From the NCBI RefSeq assembly GCF_014695715.1, contig NZ_JACJOT010000008.1, forward strand, positions 620,001-684,000: 64,000 bases of DNA. The letters run 5' to 3'. The notes under the pieces are model-generated. The model searched no databases. It was not told the DNA's origin and saw only the letters and a program-made list of their open reading frames with translations. The translations under genes were made by a program, and so were the position numbers. This stretch comes from Microcoleus sp. FACHB-68 (GTDB lineage Bacteria > Cyanobacteriota > Cyanobacteriia > Cyanobacteriales > Oscillatoriaceae). Below, piece by piece: positions 54,877 through 62,950 of the stretch (the stretch's first letter is position 1; the number at the start of each line of letters is the position of its first letter).

Positions 54877-56457
54877 TCAGGCGCGACGGTGCCCTTCGTG
54901 AGACCGTTCCTGCTCTGACTTTTCATAAAAAGTCATGACCTCTGGAATGATCTGATTTAGGTTACCCGCTCCCAGAAATAAGGCCACATCGCCAGGAAGG
55001 AGCGTTTCTGTTAGAAACGTACAAACTGACTGTAATGATGGTTGATAGTGCACCTGATGATGGTAAGTGGCAACTAAATCGGCAACTTGCTGACCACTGA
55101 CTTGCCCTAAGTCCGGTTCACCGGCGCTATAGATATTCGTAAGAACAACGATATCGGCATCGCTAAAAGACTGGGCGAATTCTTGTAGGAAGGTGAGGGT
55201 GCGGCTGTAGCGGTGGGGTTGAAAGATCGCCACAACCCGTCCGTTCGATTTGCCATTATGGTTTTTGGTGGAACTGGCCTCGCGATCCTTTGCTCGTAGA
55301 CTCGCTGCTGCCAGGGTGACCCGGAGTTCGCTGGGGTGGTGGGCATAGTCATCGACAAATAAAATGTCGTTGTGTTCACCTCGAACTTCAAAACGACGCC
55401 GTGCGCCTTCAAACGTGGCGACCGCGTCGGCAATTGCGGCAAAGTCTAAGCCTAACAACCGACCGACTGCGACTGCTGCCAGGGCGTTGCTGAGGTTATG
55501 CCGGCCTAGCAATTTCAAGTTCAGCTGTCCCAAGATTTCTCCGCGTTCCCACACTCTGGCCGTGGTGCCATCTGCGCGGGTCGCAATACAATCGGCAGTA
55601 TAGTCGGCTCCAGTTTCTGGATCTAAGCTATAGCTAATTTTTGGTTTGAGGCTATCTCTGACCGTGGGGCAGTCAATACAGCCCACCAAGGTTTCGCAGC
55701 GCCCTTCAAAAATTTTGAACGTGGCGATTACTTCATCAAGGTTGGCGTAGTGGTCTGGGTGATCGAGTTCGATATTGGTGACAACGCCGATTTGGGCTGA
55801 AAGCTTGACGAGAGAACCGTCTGATTCGTCTGCTTCTGCAACTAAATACGGCCCTTCTCCCAGTCGGGCGTTGCCTTCCCAGGCTTTGACTTCTCCCCCC
55901 ACCACGATGGTTGGATCTAAACCGGCCTGCATCAGCACATACCCGATCAAGCTACTCGTTGTTGTTTTACCGTGGGTGCCGGCTACAGCAATGCTTTGGT
56001 AATCTTTGATCAGGGCGGCCAGTAAATCTGAGCGGTGGAAAATCGGACACCCCAAGTCAATCGCCGCTTGATATTCGGCGTTGCCTGAGTGAATTGCTGT
56101 TGAGCAGATCACTTGGGGTAAGTTTGCCGGCGACTTAGCAACCTTGGATGTGCTTTCCAGCGTTGTGGTTGCTGCTGCCGCGCCCTGCTTAGAACTCTCG
56201 CTCACACCGGCAGGTGCAAACGTTGCTCCAGTTTGATCGCTTGCCGGCTTAAAAAATTCTAAATTACTTGCGTCTTGACGCCAAAAAATATGAGCGCCAG
56301 TTTCCTGCAACCGCTGAGTAATATGGCTAGATTTAAGATCCGAGCCATATACGGGCAGCTGACGCTTAGCTAGAATATAAGCGAGGGCTGACATTCCTAT
56401 TCCGCCGATTCCGATGAAATGGAATGGCCTGCCGCTGAAATCTACAGAACTCAGCAT
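54877..56457 (-). CDS. murC: UDP-N-acetylmuramate-L-alanine ligase
   Basis: Adds L-Ala to UDP-MurNAc with ATP, starting the peptide stem of peptidoglycan. The nucleotide-binding start is FHFIGIGGIGMSALAYIL, the ATP loop is AGTHGKTTTSSLIGY, and the C-terminal domain has FVDDYAHHPSELRVTL and FQPHRYSRT. The start is the ATG at 56457, which has AAGGAG at good distance. The 526-residue product is longer than usual: about 45 residues (69-113) of Ala/Ser/Thr/Lys-rich sequence (TGATFAPAGVSESS type) are inserted between the first domain's early strands. The gene is divergent from nadD and precedes murB. Confidence 0.95.
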   Translation of the reverse strand: MLSSVDFSGRPFHFIGIGGIGMSALAYILAKRQLPVYGSDLKSSHITQRLQETGAHIFWRQDASNLEFFKPASDQTGATFAPAGVSESSKQGAAAATTTLESTSKVAKSPANLPQVICSTAIHSGNAEYQAAIDLGCPIFHRSDLLAALIKDYQSIAVAGTHGKTTTSSLIGYVLMQAGLDPTIVVGGEVKAWEGNARLGEGPYLVAEADESDGSLVKLSAQIGVVTNIELDHPDHYANLDEVIATFKIFEGRCETLVGCIDCPTVRDSLKPKISYSLDPETGADYTADCIATRADGTTARVWERGEILGQLNLKLLGRHNLSNALAAVAVGRLLGLDFAAIADAVATFEGARRRFEVRGEHNDILFVDDYAHHPSELRVTLAAASLRAKDREASSTKNHNGKSNGRVVAIFQPHRYSRTLTFLQEFAQSFSDADIVVLTNIYSAGEPDLGQVSGQQVADLVATYHHQVHYQPSLQSVCTFLTETLLPGDVALFLGAGNLNQIIPEVMTFYEKSEQERSHEGHRRA

Positions 56458-56915
56458 TTTTAGCTCCTTACACACCACACCACGCCAATAACACGCGATA
56501 TCATATCAGGAATTCCTTTTTCCCGATACAACCCAGGATAGATTTAGACAAGTCTGAAAGTTTAGTTTCTCACTTTAAAGCAATGACGGCACAGGTGATC
56601 TAACTCTTAGATGCTCATTTCTCTATAGCAAGTGTATTTATCTTGACTGTTTAACTTACATCTGTTGTCCTAGGATTTCCTGAAAAAACACTAATGCTGT
56701 TGGCATCAGCAATCAGGAACTCGGATTTCTTCAAAAGCCGTATTGATGGCTTCTGAGAAACACCTGTTAGATATCAGCGCTACTAGAGTTATAAATCTGA
56801 CTATTTGATAGGTATCCGGACGAGCCGGCAATCTTGAGGTTATTTTGGCACAGGGAGGACAAATGGCTATATTTATTAAGCTCTTTGGCAAAATCCAGCG
56901 TTCGAGACTGCAGGG
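56458..56915. other. Divergent intergenic region, murC/nadD
   Basis: 458 bases that should contain both promoters. A 121-codon frame on the minus strand over 56767-57132 overlaps nadD and looks like a shadow. No structured RNA was recognised. Confidence 0.4.
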
Positions 56916-57620
56916 ATGAAGGGTGGTTGTGAAGGTTTAGGTACGCAGAAAGTCGCTGTTTTTGGGGGCACCTTCGATCCGGTTCATTTAGGGCATCTGC
57001 TAATTGCCCAGACTGCTTCGACGCAGGTGGAGCTTGATCGGGTGATTTGGGTTCCCACTCGCTACCCTCCCCATAAATCTTCCCGATCATTGGTTGAGTT
57101 TGAGCGTCGCTTGGAAATGGTGCGGCAGGCAATCGTAGAGAATCCGGCGTTTGTTGTCTCGCCGGTAGAAATTAATCGCACCGGCTCTTCCTATGCCATC
57201 CAAACTTTTATGGAGCTTCAGGAACTCTATCCAGCGATTCAGTGGTACTGGATTGTTGGAGCAGACGCATTCCAGACACTGCCCAAATGGCACTGCCGCG
57301 ACATTCTAGCTACGTCTGTTGAGTGGTTGGTGGCCCCCCGACTGCTGCGAGGAAGTGCTGCTGAAGAGGTCGGTAAGACCTGCTGGAGCGATGAAATTTA
57401 CTTGGAGACTCAGATACTTTGCCAACAAGTGGCCCACCATCTGGCTCATACGTCGATGCCGGTGCGCTGGCAAGTTCTGCAATCGCCTTTGGTGGCAGTT
57501 TCGTCAAGTTTAATTCGCCAGTTTTGCCGCGAAGGGCGCTCAATCCGTTACTTAGTGCCGGAAGCCGTTAGGATTTACATTGAAACTGAGAACCTTTATC
57601 AATCGGCAACTAATCAGTAA
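56916..57620 (+). CDS. nadD: Nicotinate-nucleotide adenylyltransferase
   Basis: Transfers AMP from ATP to nicotinate mononucleotide in NAD+ biosynthesis. The nucleotidyltransferase motif GGTFDPVHLGHLLIAQTA contains the (H/T)xGH signature; the C-terminal ISSSLIRQF-type motif appears as VAVSSSLIRQFCREGRSIRYLVP. The 234-residue length is a little over the norm and the first ten residues (MKGGCEGLGTQK) may be an artefact; internal codons near VAVFGG lack an ATG, so I keep this start, which lacks a clear ribosome binding site. The gene stands alone, divergent from murC. Confidence 0.92.
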   Translation: MKGGCEGLGTQKVAVFGGTFDPVHLGHLLIAQTASTQVELDRVIWVPTRYPPHKSSRSLVEFERRLEMVRQAIVENPAFVVSPVEINRTGSSYAIQTFMELQELYPAIQWYWIVGADAFQTLPKWHCRDILATSVEWLVAPRLLRGSAAEEVGKTCWSDEIYLETQILCQQVAHHLAHTSMPVRWQVLQSPLVAVSSSLIRQFCREGRSIRYLVPEAVRIYIETENLYQSATNQ

Positions 57621-57935
57621 TGATTCATTCGGATTATATGCAAAGCATTACTGAGGTAAATTCGTTTTATCTATTGATTACGCTTGAGTAATTTTTTTAT
57701 AATTGAAAATCATCGCAGTTAAAAATGCATTCAACTCGGTTGGGCCGGCTGGGGGTGCCGGTGAGCAAAAATAGCCATTAGCTGTGCGCCCTAGCCCAGT
57801 TAAAACCGGCCACTTGTTGTTTAAGAAGATGGAGAGCATAGACGGTACTCTTTTGTGGTATCTTCAACACCAAGTCCCAAAATATAGGCTGGGGCGAACT
57901 AGGTATCTATTAAGAAAACAAAGGGGCAAGACGCA
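57621..57935. promoter_or_regulatory. gap2 upstream region with candidate promoter
   Basis: TTGATT (57674-57679) and TATAAT (57698-57703) are 18 bases apart and resemble a sigma70 promoter reading towards gap2. The transcript leader would be about 230 bases long. GGCCGG and CCGGCC words at about 57740 and 57806 could pair in that leader. No known riboswitch is recognised. Confidence 0.45.
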
Positions 57936-58952
57936 GTGATTAGAGTCGCGATCAACGGGTTTGGACGCATCGGACGTAACTTCATGCGCTGCTGGATTGG
58001 CAGAACCAACAGCCAACTTGAGGTCGTTGCTATCAACGACACTTCTGACCCAAAAACCAACGCTCACTTGCTGAAATACGACACGATGTTGGGCAAGTTG
58101 GACGCCGATATTAGTGCCGATGACAACTCCATTACCGTCAACGGTCATACAGTTAAATGTGTATCAGATCGCAACCCTTTAAACTTGCCCTGGGCTGAAT
58201 GGGGAATTGACTTGATCATTGAAGCAACAGGTGTGTTTGTTGACAATGCCGGTGCTTCAAAGCACATAGAAGCTGGAGCTAAGAAGGTACTGATCACAGC
58301 ACCTGGGAAAGGCTCAGACATCGGCACCTATGTGATGGGTGTCAATGACAACGAATACGAACACGACAAGTTCAACGTCCTGAGCAATGCCAGTTGTACA
58401 ACCAACTGCTTGGCACCCGTGGTCAAGGTGTTGCACGAGAACTTCAATATTATCAAAGGTACGATGACCACCACCCACAGCTATACCGGGGATCAGCGGC
58501 TGCTAGATGCTAGCCACCGGGATGTGCGACGCGCACGGGCTGCGGCAATGAACATTGTGCCTACCACCACCGGCGCTGCGAAAGCGGTTGCTTTGGTGAT
58601 TCCAGCCATGAAGGGCAAGCTCAATGGCATTGCTATGCGAGTGCCAACACCTAACGTGTCGGTTGTGGATTTTGTGGCTCAGGTTGAGAAAAGAACCTTC
58701 ACTGAAGAAGTCAATGAAGCGCTGCAACACGCGGCACAAGGTCAACTCAAAGGCATTTTGGAATACAGCGATCTCCCCCTGGTTTCTTGTGACTATAAGG
58801 GGAATGATGCTTCTTCCATCGTGGATGCTAGCCTGACAATGGTCATGGATGGCGACATGGTGAAGGTTCTTGCCTGGTATGACAACGAGTGGGGCTACAG
58901 CCAACGGGTTGTCGATCTGGCTGAATTGGTGGCTCAGAAGTGGGTTGCTTAG
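57936..58952 (+). CDS. gap2: Glyceraldehyde-3-phosphate dehydrogenase, Gap2 type
   Basis: Reduces 1,3-bisphosphoglycerate in the Calvin cycle using NADPH or NADH. The Rossmann start [14 protein letters not shown] is followed by the catalytic Cys154 in SCTTNCLAP and by [19 protein letters not shown] and [16 protein letters not shown]-like blocks (here [13 protein letters not shown]). The 338-residue size and the Calvin-type [12 protein letters not shown] and [18 protein letters not shown] words point to the anabolic Gap2 type. It starts with GTG at 57936. It is followed by a hairpin-rich intergenic region and converges with thiL. Confidence 0.96.
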   Translation: MIRVAINGFGRIGRNFMRCWIGRTNSQLEVVAINDTSDPKTNAHLLKYDTMLGKLDADISADDNSITVNGHTVKCVSDRNPLNLPWAEWGIDLIIEATGVFVDNAGASKHIEAGAKKVLITAPGKGSDIGTYVMGVNDNEYEHDKFNVLSNASCTTNCLAPVVKVLHENFNIIKGTMTTTHSYTGDQRLLDASHRDVRRARAAAMNIVPTTTGAAKAVALVIPAMKGKLNGIAMRVPTPNVSVVDFVAQVEKRTFTEEVNEALQHAAQGQLKGILEYSDLPLVSCDYKGNDASSIVDASLTMVMDGDMVKVLAWYDNEWGYSQRVVDLAELVAQKWVA

Positions 58953-58992
58953 GACGTTGGATGTGGGATTTAAATTTTTAAACCGTTGATTC

Positions 58993-59042
58993 CGTAGGTG
59001 AAACTTGAATGTGCTACGCTCGTCATTCAAGTTCCACCTACG
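58993..59042. repeat. Dispersed hairpin repeat, copy 2
   Basis: Arms 58993-59011 and 59024-59042 pair over 19 positions with one mismatch around a 12-base loop. It is the inverse of the element at 412-461. At one stem-foot position both arms differ from copy 1 in a matched way (C/G to T/A). Confidence 0.75.
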
Positions 59043-59046
59043 TTTG

Positions 59047-59102
59047 CAGATAAACGCAGATATTTTTAAATGTGGTTAAATATCTGCGTTTTCGTTTATC
59101 TG
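59047..59102. terminator. Hairpin terminator between gap2 and thiL
   Basis: Inner stem of 11 base pairs (59055-59065 with 59078-59088), 12-base loop, outer stem of eight pairs (59047-59054 with 59095-59102) interrupted by a six-base bulge. Lies between convergent gap2 and thiL; T-runs are weak, so the assignment is moderate. Confidence 0.6.
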
Positions 59103-59121
59103 GGTTCGTAAAAATTTAAAA

Positions 59122-60138
59122 TTAGAAATGTTTAAATCCTTGGTTAAGAGTCAGTTGCTGATCGGGATAAATACCGGCATTGTCTGTTAGCCAAACACCA
59201 GCTTGGGAAGCAATTGTTCCGACAATAGCTGCACCGGCACCCAATTGATTTAGCAATTTCTGAGCAACGGCTGCCGGCAGGCAAAGTACGAGTTCAAAGT
59301 CTTCTCCGCCATATAAAGCCCATTCTAAAGCGCGATCTGCCGGCACGAGTTGATTGAGTGCCGGCGGGATGGGAATGCTGTTGCGTTCAATTTTCGCGCC
59401 AACTGCACTGGCTTGACAAATTTGCACGATAGCGTCTGCTAATCCATCGCTGCTATCCATACCGGCTACAGGGATTGGAGATTCCAGAGCGAAAATTTCC
59501 CAAAGTAGCGGCAATACATCTAATCTGGGTTTGGGGCGTTGGTGAGCGAGTGTGAGGCTGTCTCGCTCAGCCGGCTGAAGATTTTGACCAAATTCTGGAT
59601 GCAGTAATAATTCTAAACCGGCACGGGAGGCTCCGTGAAAGCCGGTGACGATAATGGCATCTCCAGGTTGAGCTGCACAACGACGGATGATCCGATTCGG
59701 GTAAGCTTGACCAAAGGCGGTGATCGAGAGGGTAATTATTGGGGAACGGACAATATCGCCGCCGACGATGGGGGTGTTGTGCTGTTGCAGGCAGCTTTGC
59801 ATTCCTTGATAGAGTCTTTCAACCCAACTGACAGGGGTAGTGCCGGTGATGCCTAAACCTACCGTAATTCCTGCCGGTTGTGCTCCCATTGCTGCGAGAT
59901 CCGATAAATTAGCCGCAGCAGCACGCCAGCCGGCATCTTCTGGGGATGTTGTACGTTCGCTAAAATGAACGCCATCCACCAACATATCAGTTGTGATTAC
60001 TAACTGTTGTGCCGGTAACAAATTCATTACCGCCGCATCATCCCCCACCATATCTGGAGGACAGAATTTGTGTAATCGTTTTAAGAGTCCCTGCTCTCCA
60101 ATATCTTGAACTTGTAAGGACGGAGGATTATCGGTCAC
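59122..60138 (-). CDS. thiL: Thiamine-monophosphate kinase
   Basis: Phosphorylates thiamine monophosphate to thiamine diphosphate, the last step of cofactor synthesis. The AIR-synthase-like fold is shown by GDDAAVMNLLPAQQLVITTDMLVDGVHF, GGDIVRSP, the GMDSSDGLADAI block and YGGEDFELVLCLP near the C terminus. The 338-residue size fits. It starts with an ATG at 60138 reading MTDNPPSLQVQDIGEQGLLKRL, a typical family start. The gene stands alone, convergent with gap2. Confidence 0.95.
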   Translation of the reverse strand: MTDNPPSLQVQDIGEQGLLKRLHKFCPPDMVGDDAAVMNLLPAQQLVITTDMLVDGVHFSERTTSPEDAGWRAAAANLSDLAAMGAQPAGITVGLGITGTTPVSWVERLYQGMQSCLQQHNTPIVGGDIVRSPIITLSITAFGQAYPNRIIRRCAAQPGDAIIVTGFHGASRAGLELLLHPEFGQNLQPAERDSLTLAHQRPKPRLDVLPLLWEIFALESPIPVAGMDSSDGLADAIVQICQASAVGAKIERNSIPIPPALNQLVPADRALEWALYGGEDFELVLCLPAAVAQKLLNQLGAGAAIVGTIASQAGVWLTDNAGIYPDQQLTLNQGFKHF

Positions 60139-60349
60139 GAGTTTTTACAACAATGCCGGTTTAATATTCTTGAATGTAATTTTACTGTATTAAGGATATA
60201 TTCAATTAATTTCAAGACAACTTTTATTTAAATTAAAAATAAAAAACTCTTGAATCAGTTATATTAAAATTAGGTAATTAAATAAAATATTTAAATAAGC
60301 AAAATCCAGATTAAAAAAGATAAAATAAGCTCAGTTAGAGGCTCTCACT

Positions 60350-61006
60350 ATGCAACTTACAACGGAACAAATCATTTATCCATCCAGTAACGGTAAACCA
60401 ATGGCAGATGGTACAATTCAGTACCGATGGATTACTCAAATAAAGGGCGGCTGTGACGCAATCTTTAAAGATGACCCAAATGTATTTGTAGCCGGCGATT
60501 TATTTTGGTATCCGGTAGAGGGAAACGCCAACATCTGTCAAGCCCCTGATGTAATGGTGGTGTTTGGCAGAGGCAAAAGTGATCGCAAATCTTACAGACA
60601 GTGGCAAGAAGAGAATATTACACCCCAAGTCATCTTTGAAGTGCGCTCAGAAAGCGATAGCCAGACAAAGATGGATAAAAAGTTAGTGTTTTATAACCGC
60701 TATGGAGTGGAAGAATATTATTTGTATGATCCAGCAGATAAAGATTTGAGGGGATGGCGGCGCACGGACGGATTATTAGATGTCATTGATCCGATGATCG
60801 GCTGGGTTTCTCCTCGTTTGGGGGTGCGGTTTGAGTTGAATGATGAGGGGTTGGAACTTTACGCACCGAATGGGGAAAAGTTTGTTGATTATCTGGAGTT
60901 GTATCAGCAAAGAGAGCAGGAACGAGAGGAGAAAGAGTTGGCGCAACAACGAGCGGAACGATTAGCCGCGCAGTTAAGAGCAGCAGGAATTGAACCGGAG
61001 GAGTGA
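60350..61006 (+). CDS. Uma2-family PD-(D/E)XK endonuclease-like protein
   Basis: A 218-residue member of the Uma2/DUF820 family, which is greatly expanded in cyanobacteria. The restriction-fold core is seen as QAPDVMVVFGRGKSD (Asp), VIFEVRSESDSQTKMDKKLVFYNRYGVEEYYLYDP (Glu and following Ser/Lys region, then the YGVEEYY motif). The C-terminal tail is a charged coiled coil (REQEREEKELAQQRAERLA). Whether it cuts DNA is unknown; family members are commonly mobile or defence-associated, but that is an inference. It lies upstream of the repeat-protein pair with a gap of about 230 bases. Start supported by AGAGGC before the ATG. Confidence 0.9.
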   Translation: MQLTTEQIIYPSSNGKPMADGTIQYRWITQIKGGCDAIFKDDPNVFVAGDLFWYPVEGNANICQAPDVMVVFGRGKSDRKSYRQWQEENITPQVIFEVRSESDSQTKMDKKLVFYNRYGVEEYYLYDPADKDLRGWRRTDGLLDVIDPMIGWVSPRLGVRFELNDEGLELYAPNGEKFVDYLELYQQREQEREEKELAQQRAERLAAQLRAAGIEPEE

Positions 61007-61234
61007 ATTTTTAATTGCTGCAATATTTCAAGCGATTTGTATACCGGCATCTTTTGGAGAGGGAAGGGTGCCGGTTTTTACTTGAATGGGACTTTGTTAC
61101 GTTATTTGAACAGAAGCGCAAGCATAGCGGTAGGGTAAGCGTCTAATTGGCTAAAAAATTGCGGGAAATACGGATTATTTGCCAACCTCCGAAGCGTTAC
61201 CCTGAAAGCAAATCCCAGGTTATACGCTTTTTTT

Positions 61235-62755
61235 ATGACACAACCAAATTTCTGGCAATCACTGACAAAAACAGCGACAGGGTTTGGAGAAACAATTAGT
61301 AACGCTGCCGCACACGCAACACAAGCGGCAACGGATACGGCAGCCAAAGCCGGCGAAGCTATTAGCAGTGCGGCATCAGGCACAGCAGCCAAAGCCGGCG
61401 AAGCCATTAGCAGTGCGGCATCAGGCACAGCTGCTAAAGCCGGCGAAGCCATTGGCAGTGCGGCATCAGGAGCATCGATAGCTGTAGCGAAAACCGCAGC
61501 TAAAGCCGGCGTAGCTATCAGCAGTGGCGCGTCAGGGGCAACCGTAGCGGCAACGGAAACCGCACTCAAGGCAAAAGGATTTTTCAGCAGTGCGGCATCA
61601 GGAGCAACTGCGGCGGCATCAGGCACAGCAGCCAAAGCCGGCGAAGCCATTGGCAGCGCGGTATCAGAGGCAAGTCAAGCCGTCGTTGGGAAATCTTTAG
61701 GAGTAAGCGGAGTCGTTGCCGGCGCTGCATCTGTAGCCGGCAAAGCAGTTGTAGGGAAAGCAACGGAAGTTGGCGGTGCAATCGCTTACACTGCATCCAA
61801 AGCCGGTCAAACTGTTGCTAAAAAAGCGACAAATGCAGCGGCACCTATTATGGATGCTACTGGAAAAACTATTCAAAATGCTAAAAACGTAACAACTGAT
61901 TGGCTAATTCGCTTCATAGATAAAGTGGATGTTCCTAAAGCCGAAGCTGAAGTTAGAGGGCTACAGCAGCAGTATCCTAACGAAGAACCAAGAAAAATTG
62001 CTCATCGTTTGATGGTAGATAAAACAGTGCTTGCAGCCGGCTCAGGTTTGGCTAGCAACTTGGTGCCGGGAGCAGCACTGGCGATGGCAGGCGTTGATTT
62101 GGCGGCGATGACTGCTCTTTCAGCAGAATTGATTTATCAGATCGCTGCTGCTTATGGGCAGGATTTACAATCGAGTGCTCGCAAAGGGGAAGTTCTCACA
62201 ATCTTTACTTTATCTGTGAGTGGAAGTTTAGCGCTTGAAGCCGGTTTGGGTTGGCTGGGAAATGTGCCGGTGGCTGGGGCAATGATTGGTGCAAGCACGA
62301 ATGCAGCAATGATCTACTCACTTGGATATGGGGCTTGTCGTTTTTATGAAGCCAAGCAGCGAAATTCATTGATTTTGGAAGGTACTGTAATAGATTCTCT
62401 GGTTGAAAGTGAGAAATATTTAGAAGGTGCGATATCACAAGAAGTGATCATGGATCAAATTTTGATTCATGTTTTTTTAGCCGGCAATCCTGATAAAACA
62501 GGGGAACAACTGTTGCCAGAACTGCAAATTTTGAATCTCAGCCCTGCATCATTAGAAGCAATTACGGCTAATATCACATCTCCCCCCTCTTTAGAAACCT
62601 TGCTTGCTCAAATCAATAGTGATTTTGCCGTGCCACTGCTCGCTCAATGTCAAAAAATAGCTCAATTAGATGGAGTAGTAACCCCCGAAGAAACGCAAGT
62701 TATAGAAACTATTCTCAATAAGTTTGGTATTAATATTAATAGTGATGCTCAATAA
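61235..62755 (+). CDS. Repeat-bearing EcsC-like/TerB-like protein
   Basis: A 506-residue protein without a close named relative that I know. Residues 1-34 are nearly identical to the start of the next gene. Residues 35-152 are amphipathic Ala-rich repeats: two of 15 residues (TAAKAGEAISSAASG) and four of 22 (TAAKAGEAIGSAASGASIAV type), followed by further Ala/Lys/Gly-rich sequence to about 215. Residues 240-375 look EcsC- or DUF697-like, with hydrophobic helices (ASNLVPGAALAMAGVDLAAM, SAELIYQIAAAYG). Residues about 468-506 resemble a short TerB-like segment (IAQLDGVVTPEETQVIETIL). The repeats recall alpha-synuclein and group-3 LEA proteins, so a membrane-surface helix is likely; function is unknown. 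ATG at 61235 has no obvious SD. Confidence 0.75.
   Translation: MTQPNFWQSLTKTATGFGETISNAAAHATQAATDTAAKAGEAISSAASGTAAKAGEAISSAASGTAAKAGEAIGSAASGASIAVAKTAAKAGVAISSGASGATVAATETALKAKGFFSSAASGATAAASGTAAKAGEAIGSAVSEASQAVVGKSLGVSGVVAGAASVAGKAVVGKATEVGGAIAYTASKAGQTVAKKATNAAAPIMDATGKTIQNAKNVTTDWLIRFIDKVDVPKAEAEVRGLQQQYPNEEPRKIAHRLMVDKTVLAAGSGLASNLVPGAALAMAGVDLAAMTALSAELIYQIAAAYGQDLQSSARKGEVLTIFTLSVSGSLALEAGLGWLGNVPVAGAMIGASTNAAMIYSLGYGACRFYEAKQRNSLILEGTVIDSLVESEKYLEGAISQEVIMDQILIHVFLAGNPDKTGEQLLPELQILNLSPASLEAITANITSPPSLETLLAQINSDFAVPLLAQCQKIAQLDGVVTPEETQVIETILNKFGININSDAQ
61337..61690 (+). repeat. In-frame repeats of the first repeat protein
   Basis: Two 45-base units followed by four 66-base units, coding for residues 35-152. 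The 15-residue units equal the 22-residue unit minus its last seven residues, i.e. one heptad. Confidence 0.85.
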
Positions 62756-62950
62756 AAAACCTGTAGATGATAGCACATTTTATATTTAAAGATTCTAGTT
62801 TTTTTGATGAAAGAGGCTATCAATGAAATTCGCCTTAGTTTACTGAAATCTAGAATCTTTCACAAAATACCCATTGATGAAAAAATCACTCATTTGAATC
62901 TCTGAGTTAACTTATTTAGTTACATTTTAAACTTTTTACCTCTACCTCTT
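62756..62950. other. Gap between the two repeat-protein genes
   Basis: AT-rich 195 bases. Eleven-base inverted arms at 62788-62798 and 62850-62860 (AAAGATTCTAG and its complement) lie 51 bases apart. The promoter of the second gene may lie here. Confidence 0.5.

Noticed and set aside
56767-57132. 121-codon minus-strand frame over the nadD start
   Set aside because: Its first half is antisense to nadD motifs and the rest has no recognisable features.
61102-61650. 182-codon Ala-rich frame on the minus strand
   Set aside because: It is the antisense reading of the tandem repeats in the first repeat-protein gene; the sense frame has a conserved leader and continues into recognisable domains.
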